A stretch of 64,000 nucleotides of DNA from Lentinula raphanica (Eukaryota; Basidiomycota; Agaricomycetes; Agaricales; Omphalotaceae). The DNA is taken from positions 1,116,001 to 1,180,000 of the forward strand of contig JANVFP010000005.1 of NCBI GenBank assembly GCA_027919835.1, given 5' to 3'. Both the position numbers and the translations under genes were made by a program. Below are positions 26,994 to 39,503 of the stretch, piece by piece (the stretch's first letter is position 1; every line of letters begins with the position of its first letter). A model generated the notes under the pieces. The model was not told the DNA's origin. It made no database searches and saw only the letters and a program-made list of their open reading frames with translations.

Positions 26994-28925
26994 CTACATA
27001 TGTCCAATGATTTCCATGTGCTTATAGGGCTCTTCCAAGAATTTAATTTCCTCAGCATCTAGGACGACGTGTATGCCCGCTGTGGCGGTTTGGAAGAATG
27101 AAACCGTTAACAACGGGTTGAGCAGGTAAGTTCCATGAAAGAGAGCTCACCAATAATGTCTTCCAGGTTGCGAAGACTAGTAGTGCCCACAGTAGAGGCG
27201 GTGACACCTTTTTGTTGTACAGGACATCATCTAAATGGTCTAATTTTCAAATGATTGATATACGTGCCTTCTTTACTAAGGCTCCAGGCCACCGCAACTT
27301 GTGCCATAGAGACGTTCTTCTTCTTAGCAATCTGTTCAACCCTACCGATAACAAAGGCATCGACATACATGAGTTATCGCTTGCTGCTGTGTTTCTGGTA
27401 GTTTGTAAATCTTACCGCTTGATAATTTCTTCTGTGCCCAAGGCGGCTGTGTATCTCCCAATGGCCCTGTGATTTCATGACCATAAATCAACGGATTTGA
27501 AGGCTTTCACTCGAAAACTCACCGATCAGTGGCGCCTCGAGTGGTCGTGCTCTGGACGTCCAAAGGTCGAGTCAGAAGACCGCGAGCAAGAGGAGACCAG
27601 GGGATTGCTCCAACACCGAAATACTGACAAACCAACGCCACTCAATTCTCCGAACAGTTGTGGGTATATACATCAAGATCACCTTCAAAGTGGGGAGCAT
27701 TTCCCTTTCTTCCTCTCTATAGACGAGATTATAATGATTTTGCATCGAGATAAACGGTGTCAATTTATTGTTGATGGCATAATCTAGGAGAAATGTTCAG
27801 GTGCAAACGTCATGCAGACCTGTTGAGGAAACGCACTCTGCATGGCATGGACTTTTTGCAACAAAGAAATTTTATTCGGCAAGCCCACACGAATGAAGGA
27901 AACGACGCACATTGCCAGGCCCAGCAAGAACTCATTCCAATGTAGCGTACATACCCGGCCTGAACCACATCATGCAGAGCTTGCATCTATATCTAGGACG
28001 TGAATATTTCTGAGAGATGAATAATAAGGAATTGACCACACCACTTCGGGAATTGGAGTATCAGAATCGAAGCGATGACCTGAGAAGATGTGAATTTTTT
28101 ATGATGTCCTATGGTCCTAGCGAAACCCGTCTTACACTGCAGAACATCAATGAAATCAAGTTGGAGCCGCTTCAGACTGTTCTTGACCGCTGCAAAAATA
28201 TGCTAGACAGCCAATTGTCACGAAAAATAACTCTTGTTCAAAAGCTTCCACAAACCTTGCGGCTCGAACCGTGTTGATTGACATATCCATTAGCATCAGC
28301 AATCGCATGTGTTGCCTGAATGTTCGCGTCAGCGCGCGGCTTGACAGCTCCACTGGTATCAGGAGCTGCACGGGCTGCGTAGATGTTTTCAGCAGGAGTT
28401 TTCCCTACAACGCCAGAGAACTATGAAGAATCAATCATTAGAGCCTTGGATGAGATGGAAGGCCGAAGGCGCACGTACTTTGGTCATTACAACGATCCCA
28501 TCGCGGGGCAAGTTGAGTTGCTTGATGGCTTTGCCTAGCAAGACCTCAGAAAGGCCGTTGGAGTAGACCTATCAAGGTTTTAGCGCTCCCAATATGAAAG
28601 AAGTAAGAAACACATACATCCGCCGTATCAAATGTCTGTATGCCAGCATCGTAACTATTCCAGCAGTGTTAGATGTAGACGGAAAATATGCGGATGATAG
28701 TGATAAGCCTTACGCTGCCTTGATATGTTTGATGACTTCATCTTCATCGCCTAGAACCCATGGCTGCCATTCTGGACTTCCGTATTGCATGGTACCCAAA
28801 ATGATTCTCGAAACTTTCAGCCCGGAGTTCCCGAGGCGAGCTATAGTACAGCTAACTCAGATTCTGAAGTGACGATAGAAAGGGCAGGACATACAATAAG
28901 TCATCCTGCTTGTGGATAAAGCCAT
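26994..28925 (-). CDS. NADP-dependent aldo/keto reductase
   Basis: A TIM-barrel oxidoreductase of the AKR superfamily, likely reducing aldehydes or ketones in the cytosol. Spliced order: MTYSRLGNSGLKVSRIILG, GTMQYGSPEWQPWVLGDED, YDAGIQTFDTADVYSNGLSE (catalytic Asp and Tyr), KAIKQLNLPRDGIVVMTK (Lys), YIDVLQCHRFDPETPIPE (His), YVRYIGMSSCWAWQFHAM, LTPFISMQNHYNLVYREEE, IPWSPLARGLLTRP, VSMAQVAVAWSLSK and VVLDAEEIKFLEEPY, with stop at 26994. The first intron joins MTYS to RLGNSG using a CTATAG acceptor. ATG at 28925 is preferred; 28904 is an alternative. A stretch of about 35 residues rich in Ala/Pro (28290-28410) between the Lys and YVNQHG blocks looks longer than in relatives. TATA box upstream. 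Confidence 0.88.
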
Positions 28926-29009
28926 TTGAGTTTGAGCTTGAGAGACGTTAGAACTTTACGGGATACACTGAGAAGAAGAACTGAGGTACAAGTTGCATTT
29001 TCGATGTTC

Positions 29010-29016
29010 TTATATA
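29010..29016 (-). promoter_or_regulatory. TATA box of the aldo/keto reductase gene
   Basis: TATATAA on the minus strand about 85 nt upstream of the proposed start codon at 28925, a spacing that leaves room for a short leader. Confidence 0.55.
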
Positions 29017-29234
29017 GCACAGGGAAGACCGTCCACGACGTTAGACATGTTGGTATGTCGATACGGAGAGGACAGTGAAGGAAGAGATGCACTTCGGATC
29101 GGGAACGGAACGGGTGTAGCTTTTATTACACTGCATGCATGACCAACGCAAATCCAAGATATAAGTGCTACTAGAGTATCGTTCGGGTTAATACAATGCA
29201 CGTACAGAACATCGTTGATACTTACCTGTAACCA

Positions 29235-29830
29235 TCAAGTGATAATCCGAAGCTTTTCGATGTAAGGTACGATTTCCTCCCAAGCGTCCAAATCGATCTC
29301 AACAAAAGCTCCATCTGTCTTGCCAGTGATCACAGCTTGCAAGAACAAAGGTGTCGAAGCGTTCAAGAGACCGAACTTTCCTTTCACATACACGAATGCG
29401 TTCTGCAAAATACCGTTGGAATATTGATCATGAAGCCACATTGCGCCTAACTGAAAGTTACTCACCCGACCTGTCATCGCAGCCATTCGTTTCCTGCCCA
29501 ACGCCATCGTGCGATGTCCGAATTCGATTAGAATAGGTCCAGGTGAGGGATATGAAGCAGCGACTGCGAACGCCTGCAAGGTTTCGCCCAAACCGGCCGC
29601 GACTTTGTTTTCAGAACTGGCCAAGCTGGCTAATACGTCCACGAGATGGGACATGGGTTGCTTGGGATGAAGTCGTGATAACAAAGCAGGAGCAGCGTAT
29701 CAAAGATATGTATAAGTAGCATCTTGGCAACTGTATAACGTGTTTAAGCTTCAGCCGTGGCCATTGGAGGGCTCGAAAACTTACGTAAGCTATGGATTCC
29801 TTCGCCTTCCGACGCGTCTGGATTGATCAT
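29235..29830 (-). CDS. Small protein of unknown function
   Basis: I do not recognise this protein. Splicing gives about 120 residues: exon 1 MINPDASEGEGIHSL (ATG at 29830, GTAAGT donor), joined through a TATTAG acceptor to SLASSENKVAAGLGETLQAF. This continues to GHRTMALGRKRMAAMTGR. A GTGAGT...TTGCAG intron follows, then NAFVYVKGKFGLLNASTPLF to DLDAWEEIVPYIEKLRIIT. All three phases agree, which supports a real gene. No signal peptide or membrane segment is evident; the protein is mixed alpha/beta-like with a hydrophobic Ala-rich helix. It lies between two minus-strand genes, with no operon logic. Confidence 0.6.
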
Positions 29831-30271
29831 TGAACAGTAACTTGCAATTGCACCTATGACCTCCTATGACCCATCCATGACATTTGGCAAGATTGACACA
29901 TTGTCAGTGACATTCACGTTGAATGTTCGCAAACTTGGAACAGGTACATACGTTCCTGCTTTTGCATCTACTCTTTTCAGCCAGGACTCATCTGTTCGAG
30001 CCTCCGAGGGATCCTAGTAATGCAGTGGCCACAAACGATGCGTACTACGCCTCGAGAGGATCCTCGTTCTTACTATTCAGGTATGATATTTACAGCTTTG
30101 GCTTGGTAATTCATAGAAGTCCCTTCAATGAGCATGTGAAAGCACACCAGTGACGGTACACATGCAATCACATCGTGTCAAGTTCTTCAAATATTCAAGT
30201 TATTGATACACAAGTTCATCTGATAGTTGTTGATATTCACAGGACAACTCGAAGACCACGGGCTAATCCAA
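29831..30271. other. Intergenic region between two unrecognised genes
   Basis: 441 nt with no recognised coding sequence. A plus-strand open frame at 29923-30153 has no motif and was not accepted. Confidence 0.4.
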
Positions 30272-31386
30272 TCAAACGACTTGTTGCCTGACACCTGTGT
30301 TTTGTTTTCCGATATTCAGTTCAGACACCCAGTGGTATGCCGTTCAAACTCACCAATATAACCCAAGAAAGAGTTGAGATTGGCGTCGTGCGTCTTGTCC
30401 ACTGGAATGTTGTAATCTTTCAATAACTTCTTGACGGTCTCAGCTAGTATGATTAGTCGACAGTTTAGCATACCACAGCCGCGGCAATAGTGGTACGCAT
30501 AGTATTGACTTACCGTCGTATGCAAAAAAAGAATTCAAGTCTAGTGGCCAGAGTTTGCTCTGAGTTCCGTCTGGCTTCAACAGAGGTCTGAGTTGGTCTT
30601 TTCGAGTGACCGAGTCCACGATGTCGACTGAAGAATTGAACGACCGAGCCTCTCTGAGCATAGATGCAGTCAGTCTCCACAGAGAGTTACAGAACAGAAA
30701 TCAAGATTCAAATCGCCTACGTACGAATTGTTGAGAGCAGTCTTCACCATGCTCAATTGTTTATCCATATCTCCCAATTGTTGTTCGAGGGATATCGGCA
30801 TCAACTTTTCATACTGCTTCTTCACCTCGTCTTTCGTGCAAGCCTGCACCTCCGCTTGTATATGACTTTGGATAACAGGTCTAGGAGTTGATATGAGTTC
30901 TTCAAAGGTCAAAATTCAGGACCATATTCAGCTTTGACCAACCGTAGTTGCTCTGCTACCTCCGTTGGGTACGCTTCTCGGATGCGCGTCTTGATTTCGT
31001 CGATTCTATGTTTATGGGATTTATCGTAATCCCCGACCTCTGCACGAAGTTGATGGGCCTTCCCATCGATCTCATCATATTCCTGCACATACCACGGGAT
31101 TCAGTTCGATAACCTTGAGGAATGCATAAAATCTCAAGTTGCACTGACCATTTGTGCTAGTCCGTTCGCATTGGCGGAGTTGCTGGCATTTAGAGACAGG
31201 AAGTCCAATTCTCTGTAGCCCATGAAGATCGCGACGGCGCACTGATCTGTAGTACACTTACAGCTTTGACAGCGTGTTTGTCAATGAATCGAGAACCGTT
31301 TGCTTTCCATTATCTCCATCTGAATGCTGCTCGGGAGACTTGTGTGCAGGTTTGGGTGTAGCAGTGCCATCTGTTGAGGTAGCCAT
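30272..31386 (-). CDS. Helical protein of unknown function
   Basis: Not recognised. The spliced frame starts MATSTDGTATPKPAHKSPEQ and is strongly charged and helical: LDSLTNTLSKL, EYDEIDGKAHQLRAEVGDYD, HRIDEIKTRIREAYPTEV, EELISTPRPVIQSHIQAEVQ, LEQQLGDMDKQLSMVKTALN, ARSFNSSVDIVDSVTRKDQL, KLWPLDLNSFFAYD and AETVKKLLKDYNIPVDKTHD. The last exon gives GVRQQVV. Five or more introns fit GT-AG with agreeing phases; a GTGAGT donor near 30352 and a CACAG acceptor place the stop at 30272. About 260 residues, no signal peptide or membrane span. Coiled-coil-like segments suggest a scaffold or adaptor, but this is a guess. Confidence 0.65.
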
Positions 31387-31598
31387 CGCCGTAGTAATCA
31401 GGGATCAGAAGGGATCAGAGCAAGTTGAGTACAGGATAGAGTTCAAGCAGCTGCTACGCACTGCGCACACAAACATGGGTAGCCTCAAGGCATCCTCGTG
31501 CCCATCATCTTCTTTGGGTGATTCTCTGATGTCCTATGGCAAATACGATTGCGGTTTTGTATTTGTTACATACAGGAACGAGCAGTGTATTTACTGAT

Positions 31599-32816
31599 TC
31601 AGCTTTTCATCTCGGGAATGATATCTTTCCCACTGCCAGTCTTCAAGTAATCTTGTATGTTCTTCAACGCCCTAACCTCCATTTTGTGTTGCGTATCCTG
31701 AGTTTCGGTACCCATATGAGGGAGCAGGGTGACGTGAGGAAACTCTAGAAGTTTGAGATTGACCTCTGGCTCATTGGGGTAGACATCAAGACCGACAGAG
31801 GCAAGCTATTTAATACGTTAGTACCAACAACGATGGCAAGGAACGTCAGCTCACATGTCCATCTTCGAGCGCTCGAATCATTGCTTCTTCGTCTATCACC
31901 TTTCCTCGCGCAGTGTTTATAATAATCGCACCCTTCTTCAAAGCCCTAATCCACTTCTCACCAACCAATCCAACCGTATTCGGATTGAGCGGGACATGGA
32001 CACTGAGAACATCCGCTTGTGCTAGCATCTGTTCCACATCCTCAAAATACTCGCACCATTCAGGAGCATGTGCTACTTTGCGTCTCGAGTGGTAGATGAT
32101 CCGCATAGGAAACGCGTGTGCCAGTTCGGCGAGACGCAAGCCGATACCGCCGAGTCCGAGGATGGCGAGAGTATGGCCTGTCAAGTCATGCGACCGTTTA
32201 GCCAATCCATTGGGCTTCCATTTCAACTCGCGGAGGGAGCGTTCACTAATCGCATAATTACGAAAGGTGGAGATGAGGAGATACAACGCAGTGGTCGCGG
32301 AGGCGTCGTCGACAGCACCGGGCGTGTTGGAGACAGTGATGCCTTGATAAAAGCAAAAGGCAACAGGGGTGAATTTCCATAGATCGAGGTGGATGATATG
32401 AAGAAAGAGGTACCTTTGGCTTTGCATGCCTGCACATCAATCTGATCATAGCCCGCACCGTTGTGTGCGATCCACTTGATGGAAGAGGGAAAGCCGTCGA
32501 CGAGTTCTTTATCAAAGATTCCAATCTTGTCAGTCAGATTGTTATCCCTGAACAGCGCAACTGCTCCTTCGTATTTGCCCCCAGGTTGGAAGCCTTTCAG
32601 GAAATCCTTGCGGTCGACAGAGTCAAAATACTAGATAGTTTCTAAGTGGGCTTCAAAGTTGAAAGGATACATGATACTTGCCACAACTTCAGCGAGAGGC
32701 CCCAGTAGTGCCTTGACGTCCTCATGAGCCCAAGCAAGTATTCCTGGGTTTAAATCAGAGATAAAATAGGCATAGCGACGTAGAGGCGTACCACAGATGA
32801 CTACTTTGAGAGCCAT
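31599..32816 (-). CDS. D-isomer-specific 2-hydroxyacid dehydrogenase (glyoxylate/hydroxypyruvate reductase-like)
   Basis: NAD(P)-dependent reduction of 2-keto acids such as glyoxylate or hydroxypyruvate. N-terminal catalytic part MALKVVICGTPLRRYAYFIS, then IKWIAHNGAGYDQIDVQACK and GITVSNTPGAVDDASATTAL. Nucleotide domain: LAILGLGGIGLRLAELAHAF (GxGxxG) and IIYHSRRK, where the Arg pair suggests NADPH preference. Catalytic residues: Arg in INTARGKVIDEEAMIRALED, Glu in GLDVYPNEPEV and His in VTLLPHMGTETQDTQ. About 340 residues, full length. Start ATG at 32816. The first intron (32631-32681) seems to use a GC donor. No targeting signal is obvious. Confidence 0.92.
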
Positions 32817-33111
32817 GTTGAGTGTAGATGAAGAAACTGAGAAAAACTGGCTTCCATGGTCAGGACTCAGAGAAAGAACGGAAGAACAATGAAGTTCGGC
32901 CCTTCGGTCCGGACGCAATCGATCATGAAGCCGAAGCGTCGCACCAGGCTCTGAGCCCGCTCTCTTTCCACTGAGAAAGCGATGTGCTCTCAGAAAGAAC
33001 CTTGGCAAGGTGACGCACAGAGAAAGGGATCATAGCATACAAGAAGATTGGAATAAGATATAAGTTACATGTCCGATAATAATACATGCCTAACCAAAAA
33101 GAGTGGCGCCG

Positions 33112-34825
33112 TTATCCCATAGTAGTAAAATTCGATTCATAGATCGTCCACGAGCGAAAGTCCTTGCGTATCCTCATCTCAGTATCTATATCGCTATCAG
33201 TCAGATACCTACCAAGTTGAGAAGGACGAAGTAGGGATACCTGTTGAGCGAGTTGCGGGAAACCTCTCAGTTTCGCACATTCCTTTTGCACATTGTAGCC
33301 GCGCGGGGTGTTGAGTATGCCAAGGTCGTAATAGTTCTTGAAGTATCTGTGGAAAGTCGTCAGAGCTACCTAAGAATGAATCATGGCCACTCACCTTAAA
33401 CAAGTCTCCTCTTTGAAATCGGCATAGATTTTCTTATTGAATTTCCGCTGAACATGGTACCAACGATTAGAGGCCGTACATATGTGAACGAAACACGAAC
33501 CTCGTCCTTGCGGATTTTCTCCTCGTACAGATGATTTTGGTGCACGATGAAATGGTCGGAAAGGACATAATAAGAGATGCCAGACAAATACATCTCGAAT
33601 AAGCAAGCCGCCTTGTTACCGCCGTAACCAACAAACCGCTCGTCGCACCTAAGGGTCCCAAAGTACCATCACTATTTCGATCGCAGGCCCACAAATGTGA
33701 CTTACCATGGTGGACCTTCTTTCTTGAAAACGATATACGGCTCATAAGCAGCTTGATACCTTGTAACCTTGTACACTTCGCCAGGAGGGGCTGCATAATA
33801 TCTTGGGTAATCTGTGCTGTTGTGTCCGACTTCCCATGAAGCGTGGAACATATCCAGATGTCCGTCTTTGACCGCCGATATCAAGGACTGAAACACAACA
33901 TATGAGAAGGAGGAGTCAAGTAATGAAGCATCTCGAGCACCGTTTTGTCAGTAGGAAAATTCAGATTATTGCTCCCTTGTTCTGCTTTCACATACTCGAA
34001 TGCTGGAATGACGAACGCCGAGTGTCCTTCTCGAAGCTTGTCCATGACGACTCTGTTAGCTCTGATAGCACTTCGAAAATCAGTACATATCGCAAAGTCA
34101 ATGTCGAGCATCATAACAAAGTCCGTGCGAGCAAATAAACGTGCGATGTTGCGCCAGGTGTTGAATTGACGATCGAAAGGATCCATGATGAGGTGAACGT
34201 CGACAAAACGAGCCATGTTTGGAGTAGAAGTATAAAGAGCGTGAATGGAGTCTAGAAGCGCGTGGTAATCCGAGCTGTTGTTGTTGACGTGGATGGCGAC
34301 AGATATAGGTCCTAAGAAAAGGCTTGGAAAAGCATCGGAAACCGAGTAGAAAGTGGACATACCCCGATACTGCTCGACTAGCCGTGCAAAAACAGGAAAT
34401 CGGTTGCTTGTAATCAAAGTCGTAACAGTGATATCTTCAGTGTCAATATTATCCGACGCCCGATAGAAAAAGGGTACGATCTTGCTTGGATGCATCGAAT
34501 TTGCGAATGCTTTGGAAAGGATGAGCTCGGATTGTATCTCGGCGAGCCAGCTACTTTGATTTGAAAGGGTCGTGTGCAAGTCCCAGAAATGAGCGGATGC
34601 TTGAGACTCAGAGTTGATGTAGTTTGGTCGCTTGAAGGAATTGAGGATGTTTGAGACTGATGAAGAATTTGGGTGTCCAGTTGGGGAAAGGTCAAGCATC
34701 ATTGAGAGACAGGCGCGTAGAGGAGAAAGGAAGAGGTGATGGGTAGTGTAGAGGATAGCAAAAAACGCGTATATGAGTACGATAGTTTGTCCTATGCGAG
34801 CATAATGCGATGTTGACACAATCAT
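33112..34825 (-). CDS. Type II membrane glycosyltransferase, GT49 (LARGE-like) family
   Basis: A short cytosolic tail and a single span near the N-terminus (QTIVLIYAFFAILYTTHHLF) indicate a Golgi or ER type II enzyme. Luminal motifs: ITVTTLITSNRFPVFARLVE, GPISVAIHVNNNSSDY, VDVHLIMDPFDRQFNTWRNI, ARTDFVMMLDIDFAICTDF (DxD metal site), MFHASWEVGHNSTDYPRYY and EPYIVFKKEGPPWCDERFVG, then GGNKAACLFEMYLSGISYYV. This order matches Glyco_transf_49, which includes beta-glucuronyl transferases. About 510 residues. ATG at 34825; stop at 33112. The acceptor sugar and its place in cell-wall or glycoprotein synthesis are unknown in fungi. Introns fall between the GPIS and RFPV blocks and after the DxD exon. 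Confidence 0.8.
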
Positions 34826-35022
34826 CGCTCGAAGACTCGCTGTGGGCTGGACCGAGCGTTGGCGTGGAGGTGCAAGAGAAACCTGTAAAAGGCGTTCACT
34901 GTGTCGATATCACGTAAGCTTTCAACTTCTCAGACACAACACCGGGTCCAAAAGGGAACCAACGCAGGAACTACCCTTAAGATTTCCCAAATAGCATCGA
35001 ATCTGAAGTTCAAGTAGCTACA

Positions 35023-35518
35023 CTACGAGTCTCGACCAGTGGAATGACATAGCACATGCCACAAACCGAGTTCGCTGCGGCAAGCATCCAAATCTGGGTT
35101 CTTCTGCCGCACTGCGAGTTGAATATATTCCATATCTCTGGAGTCCAGAAAGGGATACTGAATCTTGAGCTTGATTTGCTGGCGCAATGAGCATCGTGCA
35201 TGTAATCTTTTGTAGAATGATTGCTGAGTGGGTTCTGAACAACGAAAGCTGAATTTTGCAGCCTTCGCGTGACAAAGTTCAGACTGGTGAATAGCATGTA
35301 TGTAATAGCTGCAGAAAAGCCTTGCATAGCGCAAATTCTTGTACTTGTGAGGAACAACACGCGAATGCAATGCGTAGCACACGAGCAAAATGAGGCAAAA
35401 TGAGGTTAAGATAAAGGCTTTGGGACACGTGGCCATTGTTTTATCGAAAAGCTGTTGCCAAACAACCGCGTAGCCTTTATCTTTCGAGACTTGTTTCGCT
35501 CTTCTGACAGTGACAGTC

Positions 35519-35520
<2 letters not shown>
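35023..35520 (-). CDS. Doubtful membrane-protein open frame
   Basis: An uninterrupted frame of about 166 codons from an ATG at 35520, which lies on the opposite strand of the protease start codon (a shared CATG). A single hydrophobic stretch (AFILTSFCLILLVCYAL) follows a Met at about residue 34. The rest has no motif, and an overlapping frame of about 116 codons is equally open. Overlap with a confident gene start argues against it. It may be chance or part of the protease 5' region. Confidence 0.2.
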
Positions 35521-37169
<1,649 letters not shown>

Positions 37170-37340
37170 AGAGTTATGGGCTGCGGTTGTACGTACTTAA
37201 TATTACACCCATATTCCGTCTTAGTAGTACCTTCTTGTGTAAGTAACGACCTTTCACTCTGTAACAGTAGGATATGATAATACATGCATGACGTCGGCTT
37301 TCCGATAACCAAATCCCAGATGGGCTTCCAAGGGACTATG

Positions 37341-37367
37341 ATTGAATATTGAATATTGAATATTGAA
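37341..37367 (+). repeat. 7-bp tandem repeat (ATTGAAT), about 4 copies
   Basis: Three perfect copies of ATTGAAT plus a fourth truncated at its last base, located in the 3' flank of the protease gene. A simple-sequence repeat prone to length change. Confidence 0.9.
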
Positions 37368-38765
37368 CACTGGTTCGGGATCTTCGACAAAAATGAATCT
37401 ACATATGATTTTCCTAGTGCTGAGCATCGAGCATCAGTGACCAGGACTTTTGAGGTCTTTACCTGAGTATATCATTATGAGTATGTACTACATGCCAACG
37501 TCAACCTCTGGCTGAGGACTTCTGAAGTCCAGGAAGACTTATACTATGTACATAATATATTGCCTGCCTTCGGCTACATAAATGATAAGACTCACAAATT
37601 TGTGGACCTCTGGAAATGTCAAAAGTCGGACTCAAGGTTCTAGATAGTCTTACGAGCCAGAATTCTCGAGAGAAGATGGAGTCGTTACTATCAGGTTCCA
37701 GAAAGCATCAGACCCAGCCCAAAATTGGGTTCAAGTCTACCCAGAATCGGACACTCACGTTCAAGAGCGACTCCTCTGCTTTGAACTTAATATAAATATT
37801 GACTGTGGCACACGGTTAGGATGACTAGTACTTCTGATAGATCTGACCACTTCTGAGGAGAGGCAAAATACAAATTATACAAGTACAAATTTAGACCACA
37901 TTCTCTTGCCTGCTTTTGCCTCATAAACCCATTTCTTCTCTTCGCTCTACTACATACTTAGCCTGCCTAGCGGTCTGACTCAGACTGACTCTTCCCGAGC
38001 TTTGCCCACTGCCCAGCACAGGCACTTCCAGGTCACAGAAGGAACCCTCTCGAGTCTCGACCCCCTCAAATGTCTGATCCCAGAATTGCCGCTTTTTTGT
38101 GTCCAAATGGGCGATTTCTTACCCGAATTTGCCTCAAGGTCCATGCTGATCATGACTAGCACTGCATGCACGTAAGTGGTCCAAAGATGTGCTGAACTTG
38201 TTTTGAATTCTTGAATAACGGGAAATCCAAAAATCCTAACTAGCCCCACATATGGTCAAATATATCTTGAACATATTCCAAAAAATGTCCATGTACACAA
38301 GGTATTTGGTCGCGCATGCAGCATCTTTTTGCATCATGGAACTTCCAAAACATCTCCCCATTTATACCCAGTCAGGATCAGGCCTCTGGCCTCTGGGTGG
38401 TCATGGCAGATCCTCAGACATACACAGGGTTTCGAAGGTTGTCAAGGCTGGTCGAGGCAACCGGCAAGGCAACAAGTCAACTTGTCGGTTCCTTATTGGT
38501 TCCTTACGTAGCAGATGGATCATCCCAGAAAATACCTCGTTCAGCGCAAAAAGGCATGAAACAGGCTGTGAACTTTTTCTTCTCATATGGGGACCGGCCT
38601 GATGGAGTTTGCATAGGTTTGCATATGGGAGGGGCCAGGCCTCCCCAGGCTCCTACATCAACGCGGCAGTGTTTGAGGTACCGGTGCACCTAGTGCACCT
38701 TTGGGTCTCTTTGGGTCCAACACCTTGCTTTATTTGGGACCCCACCTTCAGTGGAGCCGCATATA

Positions 38766-38783
38766 ATTCATTCATTCATTCAT
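38766..38783 (+). repeat. Tetranucleotide repeat ATTC, 4 copies
   Basis: Four perfect ATTC units plus AT in non-coding DNA. Confidence 0.9.
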
Positions 38784-39375
38784 GGGCCATAGCAGTTAAG
38801 TACTACTCTGTTCCTTAGCAAATGTTGGAAGTGATGAACTTGTAAACTTTCAGGAAGAGAAGAGGAGGAAGGAAGGAAAATACACGGCTCCATCTGGAGA
38901 TGGGGTCCCACCGGGGAACAGCCGGGCCCAGCTGTCAGGAGGTTAGCAGTCAAAAAACGAAACAAAAGCAGCGACAAGAATGTCCGGACTCCGATGTCGT
39001 TAAGCAAAAAGGATTGTGACTCATGGGTTGCAACTTGCCAACTTGCCATGGCCACAACTGACAAAGCTATGTCAGGGGAAAGGGACCATATGCATTGAAG
39101 GTGGACAAGCAAAAAAGCTATGCAGATGCGACGTCGGTCGAGGAAGATAGGAGACTGAAAAAGTAGGAAAGCTGCAAAAGATGCAAAATCAATACCATAT
39201 GTAGAAGGAAAATTTTAACGGGCAGTGCATGCGGACAAACGAGGAGGACCTGAGGCCTCCTGAAGCCTTGAAAGTTGATACGGACGAAAATCTCAAACCT
39301 TCGAAAAATAATAACATTTTCCTACATTTTCCCCAGGCTGTGACTTCGTCACGTAATACCACTGATCTTCCATGC

Positions 39376-39381
39376 TATAAA
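39376..39381 (+). promoter_or_regulatory. TATA box of the small secreted protein gene
   Basis: TATAAA 123 nt before the start codon, followed by a leader containing CA-rich and pyrimidine-rich segments. It is the best core-promoter candidate for the gene at 39504. Confidence 0.55.
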
Positions 39382-39503
39382 GCCCTAAGAGACTCGAAAC
39401 AAATTTCCCCCAGAGCTGGTCTCTTTGCAAATCAACCCCAAGACACTTCTCTGGAAACGCTCACCGCCCGGCCATCCTCTCTAAAAATCATCGACGTTCT
39501 GCT

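Larger units (their letters stand above)
37170..39503. other. Long non-coding stretch with short repeats
   Basis: About 2.3 kb with no supported gene. It contains a 7-bp tandem repeat at 37341-37367, an ATTC repeat at 38766-38783, a perfect inverted repeat GGTGCAC-CTA-GTGCACC near 38684-38700, and direct repeats of TTTGGGTC. Open frames on both strands are short, overlapping and without motifs. It could be upstream regulatory DNA of the secreted-protein gene or decayed mobile-element sequence; I see no terminal repeats or transposase motif to support the latter. Confidence 0.45.

Noticed and set aside
29923..30153. 76-codon plus-strand frame between two unrecognised genes
   Set aside because: No motif, no conserved start context and no exon partners.
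38252..38693. Several overlapping frames on both strands in the repeat-bearing region
   Set aside because: They are open in up to five frames at once, composition is low in information, and no transposase or reverse transcriptase motif is present.
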